Part shown: piece by piece, positions 50,360 through 60,299 of the stretch
Numbering within the stretch: the first letter of the stretch is position 1
How the letters are laid out: every line of letters starts with the position of its first letter
Source: Delta-02 sp964513565
Lineage (GTDB): Bacteria > Desulfobacterota > Syntrophorhabdia > Syntrophorhabdales > Syntrophorhabdaceae
Assembly (NCBI GenBank): GCA_964513565.1
Contig: CAZENE010000012.1
Location: 16,915-80,914 of the forward strand
Reading direction: 5' to 3'
DNA length: 64,000 nt
Made by a program: the position numbers and the translations under genes
Notes under the pieces: generated by a model
Told to the model about the DNA's origin: nothing
Seen by the model: the letters and a program-made list of their open reading frames with translations, nothing else
Database searches by the model: none

Positions 50360-51718
50360 TTAGAAGATTATCTGTTTTATCGGGCTGCTGAGGAGCTTAT
50401 CCGTGTGTTCACGTTCTTTTTCAAGCCCTTTCTTGCCCATCATGGCCTTTGTGTAGATCTTGCCTTGTTCCACCCCCTGCTGATCAAAGGTGTTTACCCC
50501 GAGCAGATGGCCCATAAATGCCGTTACCATTTCAAAAAGGTAAAAAAGTGCACCAAGATTGTATTCGCTTACCTCGTCCAGCGTCAGGGAAATATTGGGA
50601 GTGCCGGACTCGGTAAGTGATAGTCGGGTTCCCTGGAATTCGGCATGAAACAGATCTTTCATATCTTTGTTCGCGAGGTAGGCGACGTCTTCGAGATAAT
50701 CGAAGCTTCCCGGGATAGGTACCTCACTTACTGCATTATAGAGAAGGACGATGCATTTGTCTTTTGGCCCTTCGACATAGAGCTGCAATTGCGAGTGCTG
50801 GTCCGTGACCCCAACCGCCTTCGCCGGCGTCGGCCCCAGTCCTTTTTTGCCCAGGCTTTCGGCCTCGAGCTGTCTGAACCAATCGGCAAAGGCGGCCAGC
50901 CTTTCGCAATAAGGCATCATGACATGAATAGGCTTGCCGTTTTTATACATAAGGTAGAGTATGGCGGCGAGAACGAAGGCCATGTTTTCGTCGGCATCAT
51001 ACCGTACTATATGGGCTGCCATGCCGGCTGCGCCGTCCGACATTTTCTTTATGTTGATCCCCATCAGCGCGGAGGGAAAAAGCCCAACCGGCGTCAATAC
51101 CGAAAATCTCCCTCCGATACCCGGGGGCAGGTTGAGCACGGGGTATCCTTCCTTTCGTGCGATCTTATTGAGAAGACCTTTCTCGATATCGGTGATTAAG
51201 ACTATCCTTTCCTTGCAGCCTTCGGATTTCCGCATGATCTCGTTGAAAAGCATGAATTGCGAAATGGTCTCGGGGGTCTCTCCCGATTTGCTTATTACGA
51301 CAAGAAGGGTTCGATCTATCTCGGGCAAGATCGTGTCGAGTACCGCCGTCATTTTGTGAGGGTCGATATTATCGAGGATAAAGTAGCGCGGCTTACCCTC
51401 GCGGAACCTCTCTTCCTGGTTATGAAAAGGATGAAGAAGGGCCTCGAATATCGTCTGCGTGCCGAGCGACGACCCGCCTATACCGAGAATGACGAGGTTC
51501 CTGATGTCCTTTTGCAGCACCTTATCAGACAGCGCATACATATCGTCGAACTGGAAGCGCATATTGGGAAGCGTCATGAAGGGAAAAGGCCTCGTCAGCA
51601 ATCTTGAATAATATTCGCTGATCTTGCCAAGCGTGAGCCTGAGATCGTTTTCGTGGATCCCGTTTTCGCTTACCGTGTCGACAAGCGCGTTGGATATATC
51701 CAGGGTTATTGTCTTCAT
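50360..51718 (-). CDS. pgi: Glucose-6-phosphate isomerase
   Basis: Pgi interconverts glucose-6-phosphate and fructose-6-phosphate. The 452-residue product is of the compact bacterial type, with LVILGIGGSSLGTQTIFEAL, LLVVISKSGETPETISQF, GIGGRFSVLTPVGLFPSAL and EFQGTRLSLTESGTPNI. It overlaps accA by four bases and is the last gene of the guaB-guaA-dnaE-accA-pgi run. Confidence 0.95.
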   Translation of the reverse strand: MKTITLDISNALVDTVSENGIHENDLRLTLGKISEYYSRLLTRPFPFMTLPNMRFQFDDMYALSDKVLQKDIRNLVILGIGGSSLGTQTIFEALLHPFHNQEERFREGKPRYFILDNIDPHKMTAVLDTILPEIDRTLLVVISKSGETPETISQFMLFNEIMRKSEGCKERIVLITDIEKGLLNKIARKEGYPVLNLPPGIGGRFSVLTPVGLFPSALMGINIKKMSDGAAGMAAHIVRYDADENMAFVLAAILYLMYKNGKPIHVMMPYCERLAAFADWFRQLEAESLGKKGLGPTPAKAVGVTDQHSQLQLYVEGPKDKCIVLLYNAVSEVPIPGSFDYLEDVAYLANKDMKDLFHAEFQGTRLSLTESGTPNISLTLDEVSEYNLGALFYLFEMVTAFMGHLLGVNTFDQQGVEQGKIYTKAMMGKKGLEKEREHTDKLLSSPIKQIIF

Positions 51719-52677
51719 CGTCTTTTCTCCTCGAATACTCCCATATTGCGGAATTTCTGATACCGCATGGCCTTTAATGTCTCCGGGTCAATAGCGCTGA
51801 GTTCGTTCAAATGTTTGGAAAGGACGGACCGTGTATTGGCGAATGTTTCCTGCCAATCCCTGTGGGCGCCGCCGAATGGCTCATGAATTATCTCGTCGGC
51901 CACTTCCAGCTTGAGAAGGTCGCGTGCTGTAGGTTTTAGGGCATCTGCCGCAAGATGGCCCTTTGAACCATCCCGCCAGAGGATTGCCGCGCACCCTTCG
52001 GGCGAGATAACCGAATAGGTTGCATTTTCGAGCATGAGAAGCCGGTTGCCGACGCCGATCCCGAGGGCACCGCCGCTGCCGCCTTCACCGATGACGACGG
52101 AGATTGTGGGAATAGCCAGGGAAAACATAAAATAAATGCTCGAGGCGATAGCTTCAGCCTGACCGCGCTCTTCGGCCCCGACACCCGGAAAGGCACCGGG
52201 TGTATCAATGAAAGTAATTATCGGTTTTCCCCAGCGCGCGGCCATGTCCATCACCCGCATAGCTTTCCGGTAACCGTCAGGATGCGCCATTCCAAAATTC
52301 CTGTGCGCCATTTCACGGACATCTTTACCTTTCTGATGTCCGATGACAGCCACGTTGAGCCCTTCGAAGCGGGCAAAACCGGCGATCAGGGCCGGGTCGT
52401 CTTTAAATTTCCGGTCGCCATGAAGTTCCACGAAATCGGTAAAGAGATTCTGAACGTAATCGAGCGTATGGGGTCTGTTGAGATGGCGGGACAACTGGGA
52501 GCGCTGCCAGTTTGATAGTTCGGAATATGTCTCTTTTTCGAGCTTGGCGATCTTTTTCCGCAGCGCAGTCAGTTCCTTCGCATAATACGGGTCCTTCTCA
52601 TCATAGAATCGCTTTATTTCAAAAACCCTTCTTTCAAGCGGTTCAAGTTTCTTCTCAAAATCAAGGTAATATCTCAT
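51715..52677 (-). CDS. accA: Acetyl-CoA carboxylase carboxyltransferase, alpha subunit
   Basis: AccA pairs with AccD to transfer CO2 from biotin to acetyl-CoA, the first step of fatty acid synthesis. The 320-residue product has the N-terminal helix pair, GDRKFKDDPALIAGFARFEG, GMAHPDGYRKAMRVMDMA, FIDTPGAFPGVGAEERGQAEAI and IGEGGSGGALGIGVGNRLLM. It overlaps dnaE by 17 bases; dnaE-accA adjacency is widespread in bacteria. Confidence 0.96.
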   Translation of the reverse strand: MRYYLDFEKKLEPLERRVFEIKRFYDEKDPYYAKELTALRKKIAKLEKETYSELSNWQRSQLSRHLNRPHTLDYVQNLFTDFVELHGDRKFKDDPALIAGFARFEGLNVAVIGHQKGKDVREMAHRNFGMAHPDGYRKAMRVMDMAARWGKPIITFIDTPGAFPGVGAEERGQAEAIASSIYFMFSLAIPTISVVIGEGGSGGALGIGVGNRLLMLENATYSVISPEGCAAILWRDGSKGHLAADALKPTARDLLKLEVADEIIHEPFGGAHRDWQETFANTRSVLSKHLNELSAIDPETLKAMRYQKFRNMGVFEEKRR

Positions 52678-55600
52678 CGATGACCTCTACGTCTATCCCT
52701 TTCTTGAAGTGCTTCAATATAACATCTTTTCTTTTCGGGTCAATTTTAATGTTCCTGACAGGCAACGACTGCTTCTCCCCGTTCAGCCGGAACTCAAGGA
52801 GAACCGAGGACTTTCCCCTGGTGCTCACGAGAATGTCTTTCAGGACCCTTAATTGATCTTTTCTGATAACGTCGCAGTGGATCGTGATCTTGACTGTTTT
52901 TAATAGTTCACCGGTGAGAGATTCGAGAAGAGTGACTGCCTTGGCCTTGATCTTCGCGGAGCTTTCCTCGGTCTTTTCCAAGGAGCCCGTCACCATAAGA
53001 GGTTTTGCGCTCTGGATAATGGAGTACTGTTTCCCATAAAGATCGGGGAAAAATATAACCTCCACGATTCCTTTTGTATCCTCGAGGTTGACATAAGCCA
53101 TTTTATCACCGCGCTTTGTCGTTATCTCACGCAAGGCGCTCACGATGCCTGCAACATCTACGTCTTCCAGGTTGTCAGCCTCTTTCAGGGTCTGGCTATC
53201 GTACGGGGTCAGTTCCGCAATTAGATTTTGAAAGGGTTTGAGGGGATGTTTACTGAAATAAAAGCCAAGGGCTTCTTTTTCACCATTCAAGATCTCATCA
53301 TGGGAGAGTTCATCCATAGCGGGGATATCGAAGGATATGGTTGTTTCCTCGATATTGCTTTCACCAAAGATACTGCCCTGATTGAGATTTGATTTCGTAT
53401 CGCGCTTTGTAAGCTTATCCAGCATTTCCTGTGCAAGATAGAGGACCTGCGAACGTTTGAGGCCAAGGCTGTCAAAGCATCCGGCGTTTGCCAGGCTTTC
53501 AATGACCTTTTTGTTCACTTTTCGTGAATCGATGACACTACAGAAATGTATGAAGGATTTAAACCCACCTGCCTCCTGCCGGGCGTGGACTATGCTGTCT
53601 ATCGCCGCTTCGCCGACATTCCGGATCCCGGCAAGGCCGTACCGGATCTTTGAATCGATAATAGTGAAATCACTCTGGCTCATATTGATGTCGGGCGGCA
53701 GGATCTCGATTCCCGATTCCCTGCATTCACCGATATACTTGACGAGTTTATCAGTATCTCCCACCTCTGTGGTCAACATTGCGACGAAATAATGGATCGG
53801 GTAATGGGCCTTGAGGTATGCCGTCTGGTAGGCGATGAACCCGTAAGCCGTACTGTGCGACTTATTGAACCCGTATTCGCCGAAACGCTGGATAACGTCG
53901 TATATTTTCTCTGCTACGTCCTTCGGCACGTCGTTCGCCACTGAGCCGTCAACGAATTGTTGTTTGTATCTTTCAAGCTGCTCGGGGATCTTCTTGCTCA
54001 TTGCCTTGCGCAGCGCATCGGCGTCTTTCATCGAGAACCCTGCGAGAACGGAAGCGATCTTCATGATCTGTTCCTGGTATATGATTACCCCGTACGTGTC
54101 GTGCAGGATCTCCTTGAGCTTGGGTGTTTCATATGTCACCTGCGACGGATCGTTCCGTCGCTTGATAAATTCGTCAACCATCCCGCTTTTCAAGGGGCCG
54201 GGCCGATAGAGCGCGATCAAGGGCATGATGTCATCGAACTGTGAAGGCTTGAGCCTCGTCAGAAGATCACGCATCCCGCGGCTTTCAAGTTGGAACACCC
54301 CGGATGTATTGCCCGATGACAACAGATCGTATGTAATCCTGTCATCGAGCGGCAGGCGCGCCAGGTCGACATCTATGCTTTCCGCTTTTAGCAGCCTTAC
54401 GACAGTATCCATGAGCGTCAAGGTTTCAAGACCGAGGAAATCGATCTTGATAAGGCCGATCTTCTCTATCATTTTCATGTCATACTGTGTGACGGTTTCA
54501 TCGTGTTTTCCCTTGTAAAGCGGGAGATATTCTGCGAGATGCCTGTTTCCGATAACAATGCCGGCGGCATGGGTCGATGCATGGCGGGCGAGCCCTTCAA
54601 CGACCGATGCATTGTCGAGGAGTTCCCGCACTCGGTCATCCGTCGCGTAGAGCTCGCGTATTTGCGGCTCCTCGTTGATGGCCCGTTCAATTCCCCGGTC
54701 ATCCGACGTGATAAGTTTGGCGATCTTGTCGACCTCGGCATAAGGCATTCCAAGGGCGCGCCCGATATCACGCACCGCGGCTTTGGATTTCATCGTGCCG
54801 AACGTAGTGATTTGTGCGACGTTGTCCTTTCCATATTTCTCCGTAACATACCGGATGACCTCGTCGCGTCTTTTCCGGCAGAAATCGACGTCGATATCGG
54901 GCATGCTGATTCGTTCGGGGTTTAAGAACCTTTCGAAGATAAGATCATATTTGATCGGCTCTATATCCGTTATCCCCAGGCAGTATGCTATCAGGCTCCC
55001 GGCGGCCGAGCCTCTCCCCGGTCCGACGGGGATCCCGTTGCCCTTGGCGTAATTGATGAAATCGGCAACAATGAGGAAATACCCGGAAAACCCGGTTTTC
55101 TTGATGACCCCCATCTCGTACTGGAACCTTTGCTCATACTTTGTTAAGAGGTCGTCGTTGAACGAATCATATGTTGACCGTATTTCGGGAAGCCGTTTAT
55201 TGAACCCTTCCCGGGAAAGCTGTTCGAAATATTGGTTAATGTCCATGCCGGCGGGTGGATGAAAATCGGGGAAATGATACGTTTCCGTGTCGATGGTGAC
55301 GTTGCACATCTCTGCGATACGCATGGTGTTCGACAGGGCCTCGGGATAGCGGGAAAAGGCGAGGGCGATCTCCTCAGGCGACTTGAAGTAGAACTGGTCG
55401 GTGGAAAAGCTCAGCCGGTCTTTATCATTGATGGTCTTCCCTGTCTGAATGCACAAAAGGAGCTCGTGGGCCTTCGCCTCCTCGCGGCGCAGATAATGGC
55501 AGTCGTTCGTCGCCACGATCGGAACACCGTAATAGGAGGAAAGCTCTATCAACCGTTCATTCAGTATCCTTTGTTCTTCAAGGCCGTTATCCTGCAGTTC

Positions 55601-56119
55601 GAAGAATAACCTATCCCCGAAAAGCCCGAGATAATAATCGATATTTTTACGGACCCTCTCTTCATTGCCCTTCAGGATAGAGTTGGGGATCTCACCTTTA
55701 ATGCACGCGGTTAGACAGATCAGTCCCTCATTGTACAGGGTCAGAATCTCACGGTCTATCCGGGGATGATAGTAAAAGCCTTCGAGATGGGCCAGGCTTA
55801 TGAGCTTTAAGAGGTTCTGATACCCCGTGTTGTTCATGGCGAGAAGAACTATATGATAGGCGATATCCTCGCCTTTCACTTTTTTTTGTTCAAGTCGCGA
55901 ACGCGGTGCTATATAGGCTTCGCATCCTATGATCGGCTTAATGTTCTTCTGGGTTGCTTCGAGATAAAACTGGGCGGCGCCGAACATATTACCGTGGTCT
56001 GTTATGGCGCATGCGGGCATCCCGTATTCATTCACCGCTTTGAAAAGCCGGTCGAACCGGATCGCTCCGTCAAGAAGGCTGTACTGGGTATGCAGATGCA
56101 GGTGAACGAAATCCGGCAT
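52661..56119 (-). CDS. dnaE: DNA polymerase III alpha subunit
   Basis: DnaE is the replicative polymerase. The 1152-residue product has an N-terminal PHP domain (DFVHLHLHTQYSLLDGAIRF, ITDHGNMFGA), the C-family polymerase core with GPGRGSAAGSLIAYCLGIT and the catalytic aspartates in MPDIDVDFCRKRRDEV, a helix-hairpin-helix part and a C-terminal OB fold (about residues 985-1060). Length is normal for DnaE1. It starts six bases after the guaA stop. Confidence 0.97.
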   Translation of the reverse strand: MPDFVHLHLHTQYSLLDGAIRFDRLFKAVNEYGMPACAITDHGNMFGAAQFYLEATQKNIKPIIGCEAYIAPRSRLEQKKVKGEDIAYHIVLLAMNNTGYQNLLKLISLAHLEGFYYHPRIDREILTLYNEGLICLTACIKGEIPNSILKGNEERVRKNIDYYLGLFGDRLFFELQDNGLEEQRILNERLIELSSYYGVPIVATNDCHYLRREEAKAHELLLCIQTGKTINDKDRLSFSTDQFYFKSPEEIALAFSRYPEALSNTMRIAEMCNVTIDTETYHFPDFHPPAGMDINQYFEQLSREGFNKRLPEIRSTYDSFNDDLLTKYEQRFQYEMGVIKKTGFSGYFLIVADFINYAKGNGIPVGPGRGSAAGSLIAYCLGITDIEPIKYDLIFERFLNPERISMPDIDVDFCRKRRDEVIRYVTEKYGKDNVAQITTFGTMKSKAAVRDIGRALGMPYAEVDKIAKLITSDDRGIERAINEEPQIRELYATDDRVRELLDNASVVEGLARHASTHAAGIVIGNRHLAEYLPLYKGKHDETVTQYDMKMIEKIGLIKIDFLGLETLTLMDTVVRLLKAESIDVDLARLPLDDRITYDLLSSGNTSGVFQLESRGMRDLLTRLKPSQFDDIMPLIALYRPGPLKSGMVDEFIKRRNDPSQVTYETPKLKEILHDTYGVIIYQEQIMKIASVLAGFSMKDADALRKAMSKKIPEQLERYKQQFVDGSVANDVPKDVAEKIYDVIQRFGEYGFNKSHSTAYGFIAYQTAYLKAHYPIHYFVAMLTTEVGDTDKLVKYIGECRESGIEILPPDINMSQSDFTIIDSKIRYGLAGIRNVGEAAIDSIVHARQEAGGFKSFIHFCSVIDSRKVNKKVIESLANAGCFDSLGLKRSQVLYLAQEMLDKLTKRDTKSNLNQGSIFGESNIEETTISFDIPAMDELSHDEILNGEKEALGFYFSKHPLKPFQNLIAELTPYDSQTLKEADNLEDVDVAGIVSALREITTKRGDKMAYVNLEDTKGIVEVIFFPDLYGKQYSIIQSAKPLMVTGSLEKTEESSAKIKAKAVTLLESLTGELLKTVKITIHCDVIRKDQLRVLKDILVSTRGKSSVLLEFRLNGEKQSLPVRNIKIDPKRKDVILKHFKKGIDVEVIDEILP

Positions 56120-56125
56120 TCGCGA

Positions 56126-57682
56126 TTACTCCCACTCGATAGTGCTGGGCGGTTTCGATGATATATCGTAGACTACCCTGTTTACACCGGGGACCTCGTT
56201 GATTATTCTTCGTGCCGTTGTGTCGAGCGTGATATAGGGAAGGCGGGCCCAGTCAGCCGTCATCGCATCTTCACTTTCAACGACCCTCAGCGCGATAACA
56301 TTGGCATAAGTCCTTTCGTCTCCCATGACCCCGACGGTCTTTACCGGGATAAGTATGGCGAACGATTGCCAGATGTGCTTGAATGCAGGATTGTGCTCCA
56401 CTTCCTGGCGGATTACGCTGTCGGCCTCCTTCAGGATCTCGAGTCTCTCGCGGGTAACGTCTCCGATTATCCTGATAGCGAGGCCCGGGCCCGGGAATGG
56501 TTGCCTGTTGACAATATTGTCGGGTACGCCGAGTTCCCGTCCGACAACCCGCACCTCGTCCTTGAAAAGTTCCCGCAGAGGCTCTATCAATTTCATTTTC
56601 ATTCGTTTCGGCAGCCCGCCCACATTGTGATGGCTCTTTATCGTAGCGGACGGACCCTTCGACGATATGCTCTCGATGACGTCGGGATAGAGCGTGCCCT
56701 GTGCGAGGAATTTTGCAGAACCGTTCTTTTTCGCCTCTTCCTCGAATATCTTGATGAACATCCTTCCGATTATTTTCCTCTTGCGTTCGGGATCTTTCAC
56801 ACCTTTCAGGGCGTTCAGGAACCGGTTCTCGGCGTTGATATATTTCAGATTGAGGTGGAGTATATCCCTGTATGCCGATATTACCTCTTCGGCTTCATTT
56901 TTGCGTAATACACCGTTATTGACAAAGACACATTGAAGGTTCTTGCCTATTGCACGATGGATCAGGGCCGCCACAACAGATGAGTCGACGCCGCCGCTCA
57001 ATGCGCAGATAACCTTCTGGCCGCCGGTCTCTTCGCGGATCTTTTCCGTGGCCAGTTCGACAAACGATTTCGGTGAAAACAACCCTTTCAGACCGCATAT
57101 CCTGTAGAGAAAGTTCTTCAGTATGCGCTTACCTTTGGGAGTATGATGGACTTCGGGGTGAAACTGGACCCCGTAAATAGAGCCTGACTTATTGCGGATC
57201 GCAGCGTGGGGGGAATTGTCCGAGCGGGCCAGCGTGATGAAGCCCCGCGGCATGGTCAGCACCTTGTCGCTGTGGCTCATCCAGACGATGTCCCCGTCCT
57301 TTATCCCATCGAGAAATTTATCCCTGGTCTCGACATACAGATGCGCCTTGCCGAATTCCCTTTTCGGGGCTTTTTCGACCTTTCCGCCGAAGGTTTTTGA
57401 CACTAATTGCAGACCGTAACAAATTCCGAGGACCGGGACCCCCAGTTCGAAGACATCTTTGGCGCATATCGGCGCATTGTCCTCATTGATACTACTCGGA
57501 CCGCCTGAAAGGATGATCCCGCGCGGATTCATGGTCCTTATCGCATCGATGCCGATGTTGAAAGGATATATTTCGCAATATACGCCAAGCTCCCTGACCT
57601 TGCGGGCTATGAGCTGTGTATACTGGGAACCGAAATCGAGAATGAGTATCAGTTCTTTGTGATAATCATAACGTTGTTCCAT
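56126..57682 (-). CDS. guaA: GMP synthase (glutamine-hydrolysing)
   Basis: GuaA converts XMP to GMP. The 518-residue product has a class I glutamine amidotransferase domain (LILDFGSQYTQLIARKVREL, catalytic Cys in VLGICYGLQLV, QFHPEVHHT) and an ATP-pyrophosphatase domain (VICALSGGVDSSVVAALIH), and ends PPSTIEWE as in the family. It lies two bases after guaB. Confidence 0.97.
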   Translation of the reverse strand: MEQRYDYHKELILILDFGSQYTQLIARKVRELGVYCEIYPFNIGIDAIRTMNPRGIILSGGPSSINEDNAPICAKDVFELGVPVLGICYGLQLVSKTFGGKVEKAPKREFGKAHLYVETRDKFLDGIKDGDIVWMSHSDKVLTMPRGFITLARSDNSPHAAIRNKSGSIYGVQFHPEVHHTPKGKRILKNFLYRICGLKGLFSPKSFVELATEKIREETGGQKVICALSGGVDSSVVAALIHRAIGKNLQCVFVNNGVLRKNEAEEVISAYRDILHLNLKYINAENRFLNALKGVKDPERKRKIIGRMFIKIFEEEAKKNGSAKFLAQGTLYPDVIESISSKGPSATIKSHHNVGGLPKRMKMKLIEPLRELFKDEVRVVGRELGVPDNIVNRQPFPGPGLAIRIIGDVTRERLEILKEADSVIRQEVEHNPAFKHIWQSFAILIPVKTVGVMGDERTYANVIALRVVESEDAMTADWARLPYITLDTTARRIINEVPGVNRVVYDISSKPPSTIEWE

Positions 57683-57684
57683 AT

Positions 57685-59160
57685 CTATTCTATCCTGTAA
57701 TTGGGGGCTTCCTTCGTTATGATAACATCGTGGACATGGCTTTCCCGCAGGGCAGCCGATGTTATCCGGATAAATCTTCTTTTTGTCTGGAGCTCTTCGA
57801 TGGTGCGTGTGCCGACATAACCCATACCGGCCTTCAGCCCTCCGACGAGCTGGTTGACGGATATCGAGAGCGAGCCGCGGTACGGTACCCGGCCCTCTAT
57901 CCCCTCCGGTACGATCTTTGACTCGACCTCGTCTTCAGGTATCGAATACCGATCGCGGGTCTTCCCTTCACGCATCGCTTCGATCGAACCCATTCCGCGG
58001 TATACTTTATATGTCCTTCCCTGGTAAAGCACCGTTTCTCCCGGCGTCTCGTCGGTGCCGGCAAAAAGGTTGCCTATCATAGCGGTCTGTGCGCCCGCCG
58101 CAAGTGCCTTCGTGATATCGCCGGAGAATTTTATGCCTCCATCGGCTATGATCGGAACCTGATAACGCTTCGCGACGGATGCCGCATCCATTATAGCTGT
58201 GATCTGGGGCACGCCTATCCCGGCTACGATTCGGGTTGTACAGATAGAACCGGGTCCAACGCCGACCTTAACTGCATTGCACCCCGCCTTGATGAGCGCC
58301 TCGCACCCTTCCGCCGTCGCGATGTTCCCCGCTATCAACTGGATATCCGGGAATTCTTTCCGTATTGTCTTGATCGACTCTATGACATTGCGTGAATGTC
58401 CGTGCGCCGTATCGATCACTATTACATCGCATCCGGCCTTAAGAAGAGCCTCTACGCGTTCATCCCTGTCGGGCCCCACACCCACCGCAGCTCCCACACG
58501 AAGCCTTCCCAGCTGGTCTTTGCATGAATACGGGTATTTCCGCATCTTCTCGATATCTTTGATCGTGATAAGGCCCTTAAGGTCGAAGCTTTTATCTACG
58601 ACCAGCAGTTTTTCTATTTTGTGCTTGTGGAGTATCTTCTTCGATTCCTCGAGACCGATGCCTTCCTTGACGGTAACTAGGTTCTCCTTGGTCATGACAT
58701 TCTGGACTTTCCGATCGAGATTGGTCTCGAACCTGAGGTCCCTGTTTGTTATGATCCCGACCAGTCGCGTCCCTTTCGTGACAGGTATCCCTGATATACG
58801 GTAACGCGACATGAGGTCCAGTGCGTCCTTTATCTTGTTTTCAGGTGAGATCGTTATCGGGTCGACGATCATGCCGCTTTCGGATTTTTTGACCTTTTCA
58901 ACCTCGTGCGCCTGTTCGTCTATGGTCATATTCCGGTGAATGATGCCAATGCCGCCTTCCTGGGCGAGGCATATCGCCGTTTTCGATTCAGTCACGGTAT
59001 CCATGGCCGCGCTGAGGATCGGTATGTGTAGCTTTATAGCAGGTGTCAGGTATGTGGAGACATCCACATCCGACGGCATAATTTCGCTCGATGCCGGCTC
59101 CAGCAGGACATCATCGAAGGTTAGACCTTCCCTGAATTCCGTCGGCTCTTTGTGTGACAT
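57685..59160 (-). CDS. guaB: IMP dehydrogenase
   Basis: GuaB oxidises IMP to XMP, the rate-limiting step of guanine synthesis. The 491-residue product has LTFDDVLLEPASSEIMPSDVD, two CBS domains (about residues 95-205), and the active-site loop GVGPGSICTTRIVAGIGVPQ with the catalytic cysteine. It heads the minus-strand housekeeping run, followed two bases later by guaA. The 167-base spacer to the divergent ABC gene shows no promoter that I can assign with confidence. Confidence 0.97.
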   Translation of the reverse strand: MSHKEPTEFREGLTFDDVLLEPASSEIMPSDVDVSTYLTPAIKLHIPILSAAMDTVTESKTAICLAQEGGIGIIHRNMTIDEQAHEVEKVKKSESGMIVDPITISPENKIKDALDLMSRYRISGIPVTKGTRLVGIITNRDLRFETNLDRKVQNVMTKENLVTVKEGIGLEESKKILHKHKIEKLLVVDKSFDLKGLITIKDIEKMRKYPYSCKDQLGRLRVGAAVGVGPDRDERVEALLKAGCDVIVIDTAHGHSRNVIESIKTIRKEFPDIQLIAGNIATAEGCEALIKAGCNAVKVGVGPGSICTTRIVAGIGVPQITAIMDAASVAKRYQVPIIADGGIKFSGDITKALAAGAQTAMIGNLFAGTDETPGETVLYQGRTYKVYRGMGSIEAMREGKTRDRYSIPEDEVESKIVPEGIEGRVPYRGSLSISVNQLVGGLKAGMGYVGTRTIEELQTKRRFIRITSAALRESHVHDVIITKEAPNYRIE

Positions 59161-59327
59161 GATTCACCTCTTGGGGATAAAATACGATCTTTATATATAA
59201 AAATCATGTATGTGCCGATTATCATTAGCCCATACATAAAAAGGCTTGCCATTTTAATAGGGTTAAGTATAATGCATAAGGTCCAAATAATCAAAAACAA
59301 TTTTCCTTTGGGCATCTCCGTTAAGTC

Positions 59328-60299
59328 ATGGCTAAAATCAACGACACTATCCTTCTCGACGTGATTGACCTCAACACCCGTTTTTTCATGGGAGACGAAG
59401 TGATCCCGGCCGTCAATGATGTCTCTTTTACAATTAAAAAGGGGGAGATCTTCGGGCTCGTCGGTGAGAGCGGTTCGGGCAAAACGGTTACGGCACATTC
59501 CATCATGGGCCTCGTGCATCCGCCGGGACGAGTGATATCGGGAAAGATAATATTTGAGGGCACGGACCTCTTGGACTTGAGCCGGAAACAGATGGAAGAC
59601 GTGCGCGGGAACCGGATCGGAATGGTTTTCCAGGAGCCTATGACCGCCCTGAACCCGGTTTTGCGGATCGGGGAGCAGATATCGGAGGTCATCGACATCC
59701 ATAAGGCCTGTACGGGCAATGATATAAAGGAACGGGTGCTCGAACTGCTCGGGCAGGTCGGCTTCGACGAGCCCGGGAAAAGGTATGATCAGTATCCCCA
59801 CCAGCTTTCCGGCGGTCAGAGGCAGAGGGTCCTCATGGCGATAGCTATTGCCTGCAATCCTTCTCTCATAATAGCCGACGAGCCGACGACCGCTCTTGAC
59901 GTCGCAACCGAATCACAGATCCTGGGGCTTATTCAGGGTCTCATCGACAAGCTGGGGGTATCGATGCTTTTCATAACCCATGACCTGACGATCATGAAGT
60001 CAATGGGCCGGTCTCTCGGACTTATGTATGCGGGCAGAATGGTCGAGGGGAACAGAGTTCAGGAATTTTTCAAGAAGCCGCTGCACCCGTACGGCCAGGG
60101 CCTCTTGGAATCTATATACGGTTTTTCGGGTTCGGGCAGGCTCAAGGCAATTCCCGGTTCGGTGCCGAACCTTACCGAGCTGCCGTCCGGATGTAAGTTC
60201 CATCCCCGCTGCCCGTACGTAATGGATGTATGTAAGGGGGACGAACCAGTCATGAAAGAGGTCGGGAAGGATCAATGGGTCCGCTGTTATCTGTATTAG
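59328..60299 (+). CDS. dppD: Peptide/nickel ABC transporter ATPase (DppD/OppD type)
   Basis: The 323-residue product has Walker A GLVGESGSGKTV, the signature QLSGGQRQRVLMAIAIA and Walker B SLIIADEPTTALD, and a C-terminal oligopeptide-type extension with cysteines (GCKFHPRCPYVMDVC) as in Opp/Dpp ATPases that may bind an Fe-S cluster. It overlaps the second ATPase gene by 25 bases. No permease or binding-protein gene is nearby in the window. Confidence 0.93.
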   Translation: MAKINDTILLDVIDLNTRFFMGDEVIPAVNDVSFTIKKGEIFGLVGESGSGKTVTAHSIMGLVHPPGRVISGKIIFEGTDLLDLSRKQMEDVRGNRIGMVFQEPMTALNPVLRIGEQISEVIDIHKACTGNDIKERVLELLGQVGFDEPGKRYDQYPHQLSGGQRQRVLMAIAIACNPSLIIADEPTTALDVATESQILGLIQGLIDKLGVSMLFITHDLTIMKSMGRSLGLMYAGRMVEGNRVQEFFKKPLHPYGQGLLESIYGFSGSGRLKAIPGSVPNLTELPSGCKFHPRCPYVMDVCKGDEPVMKEVGKDQWVRCYLY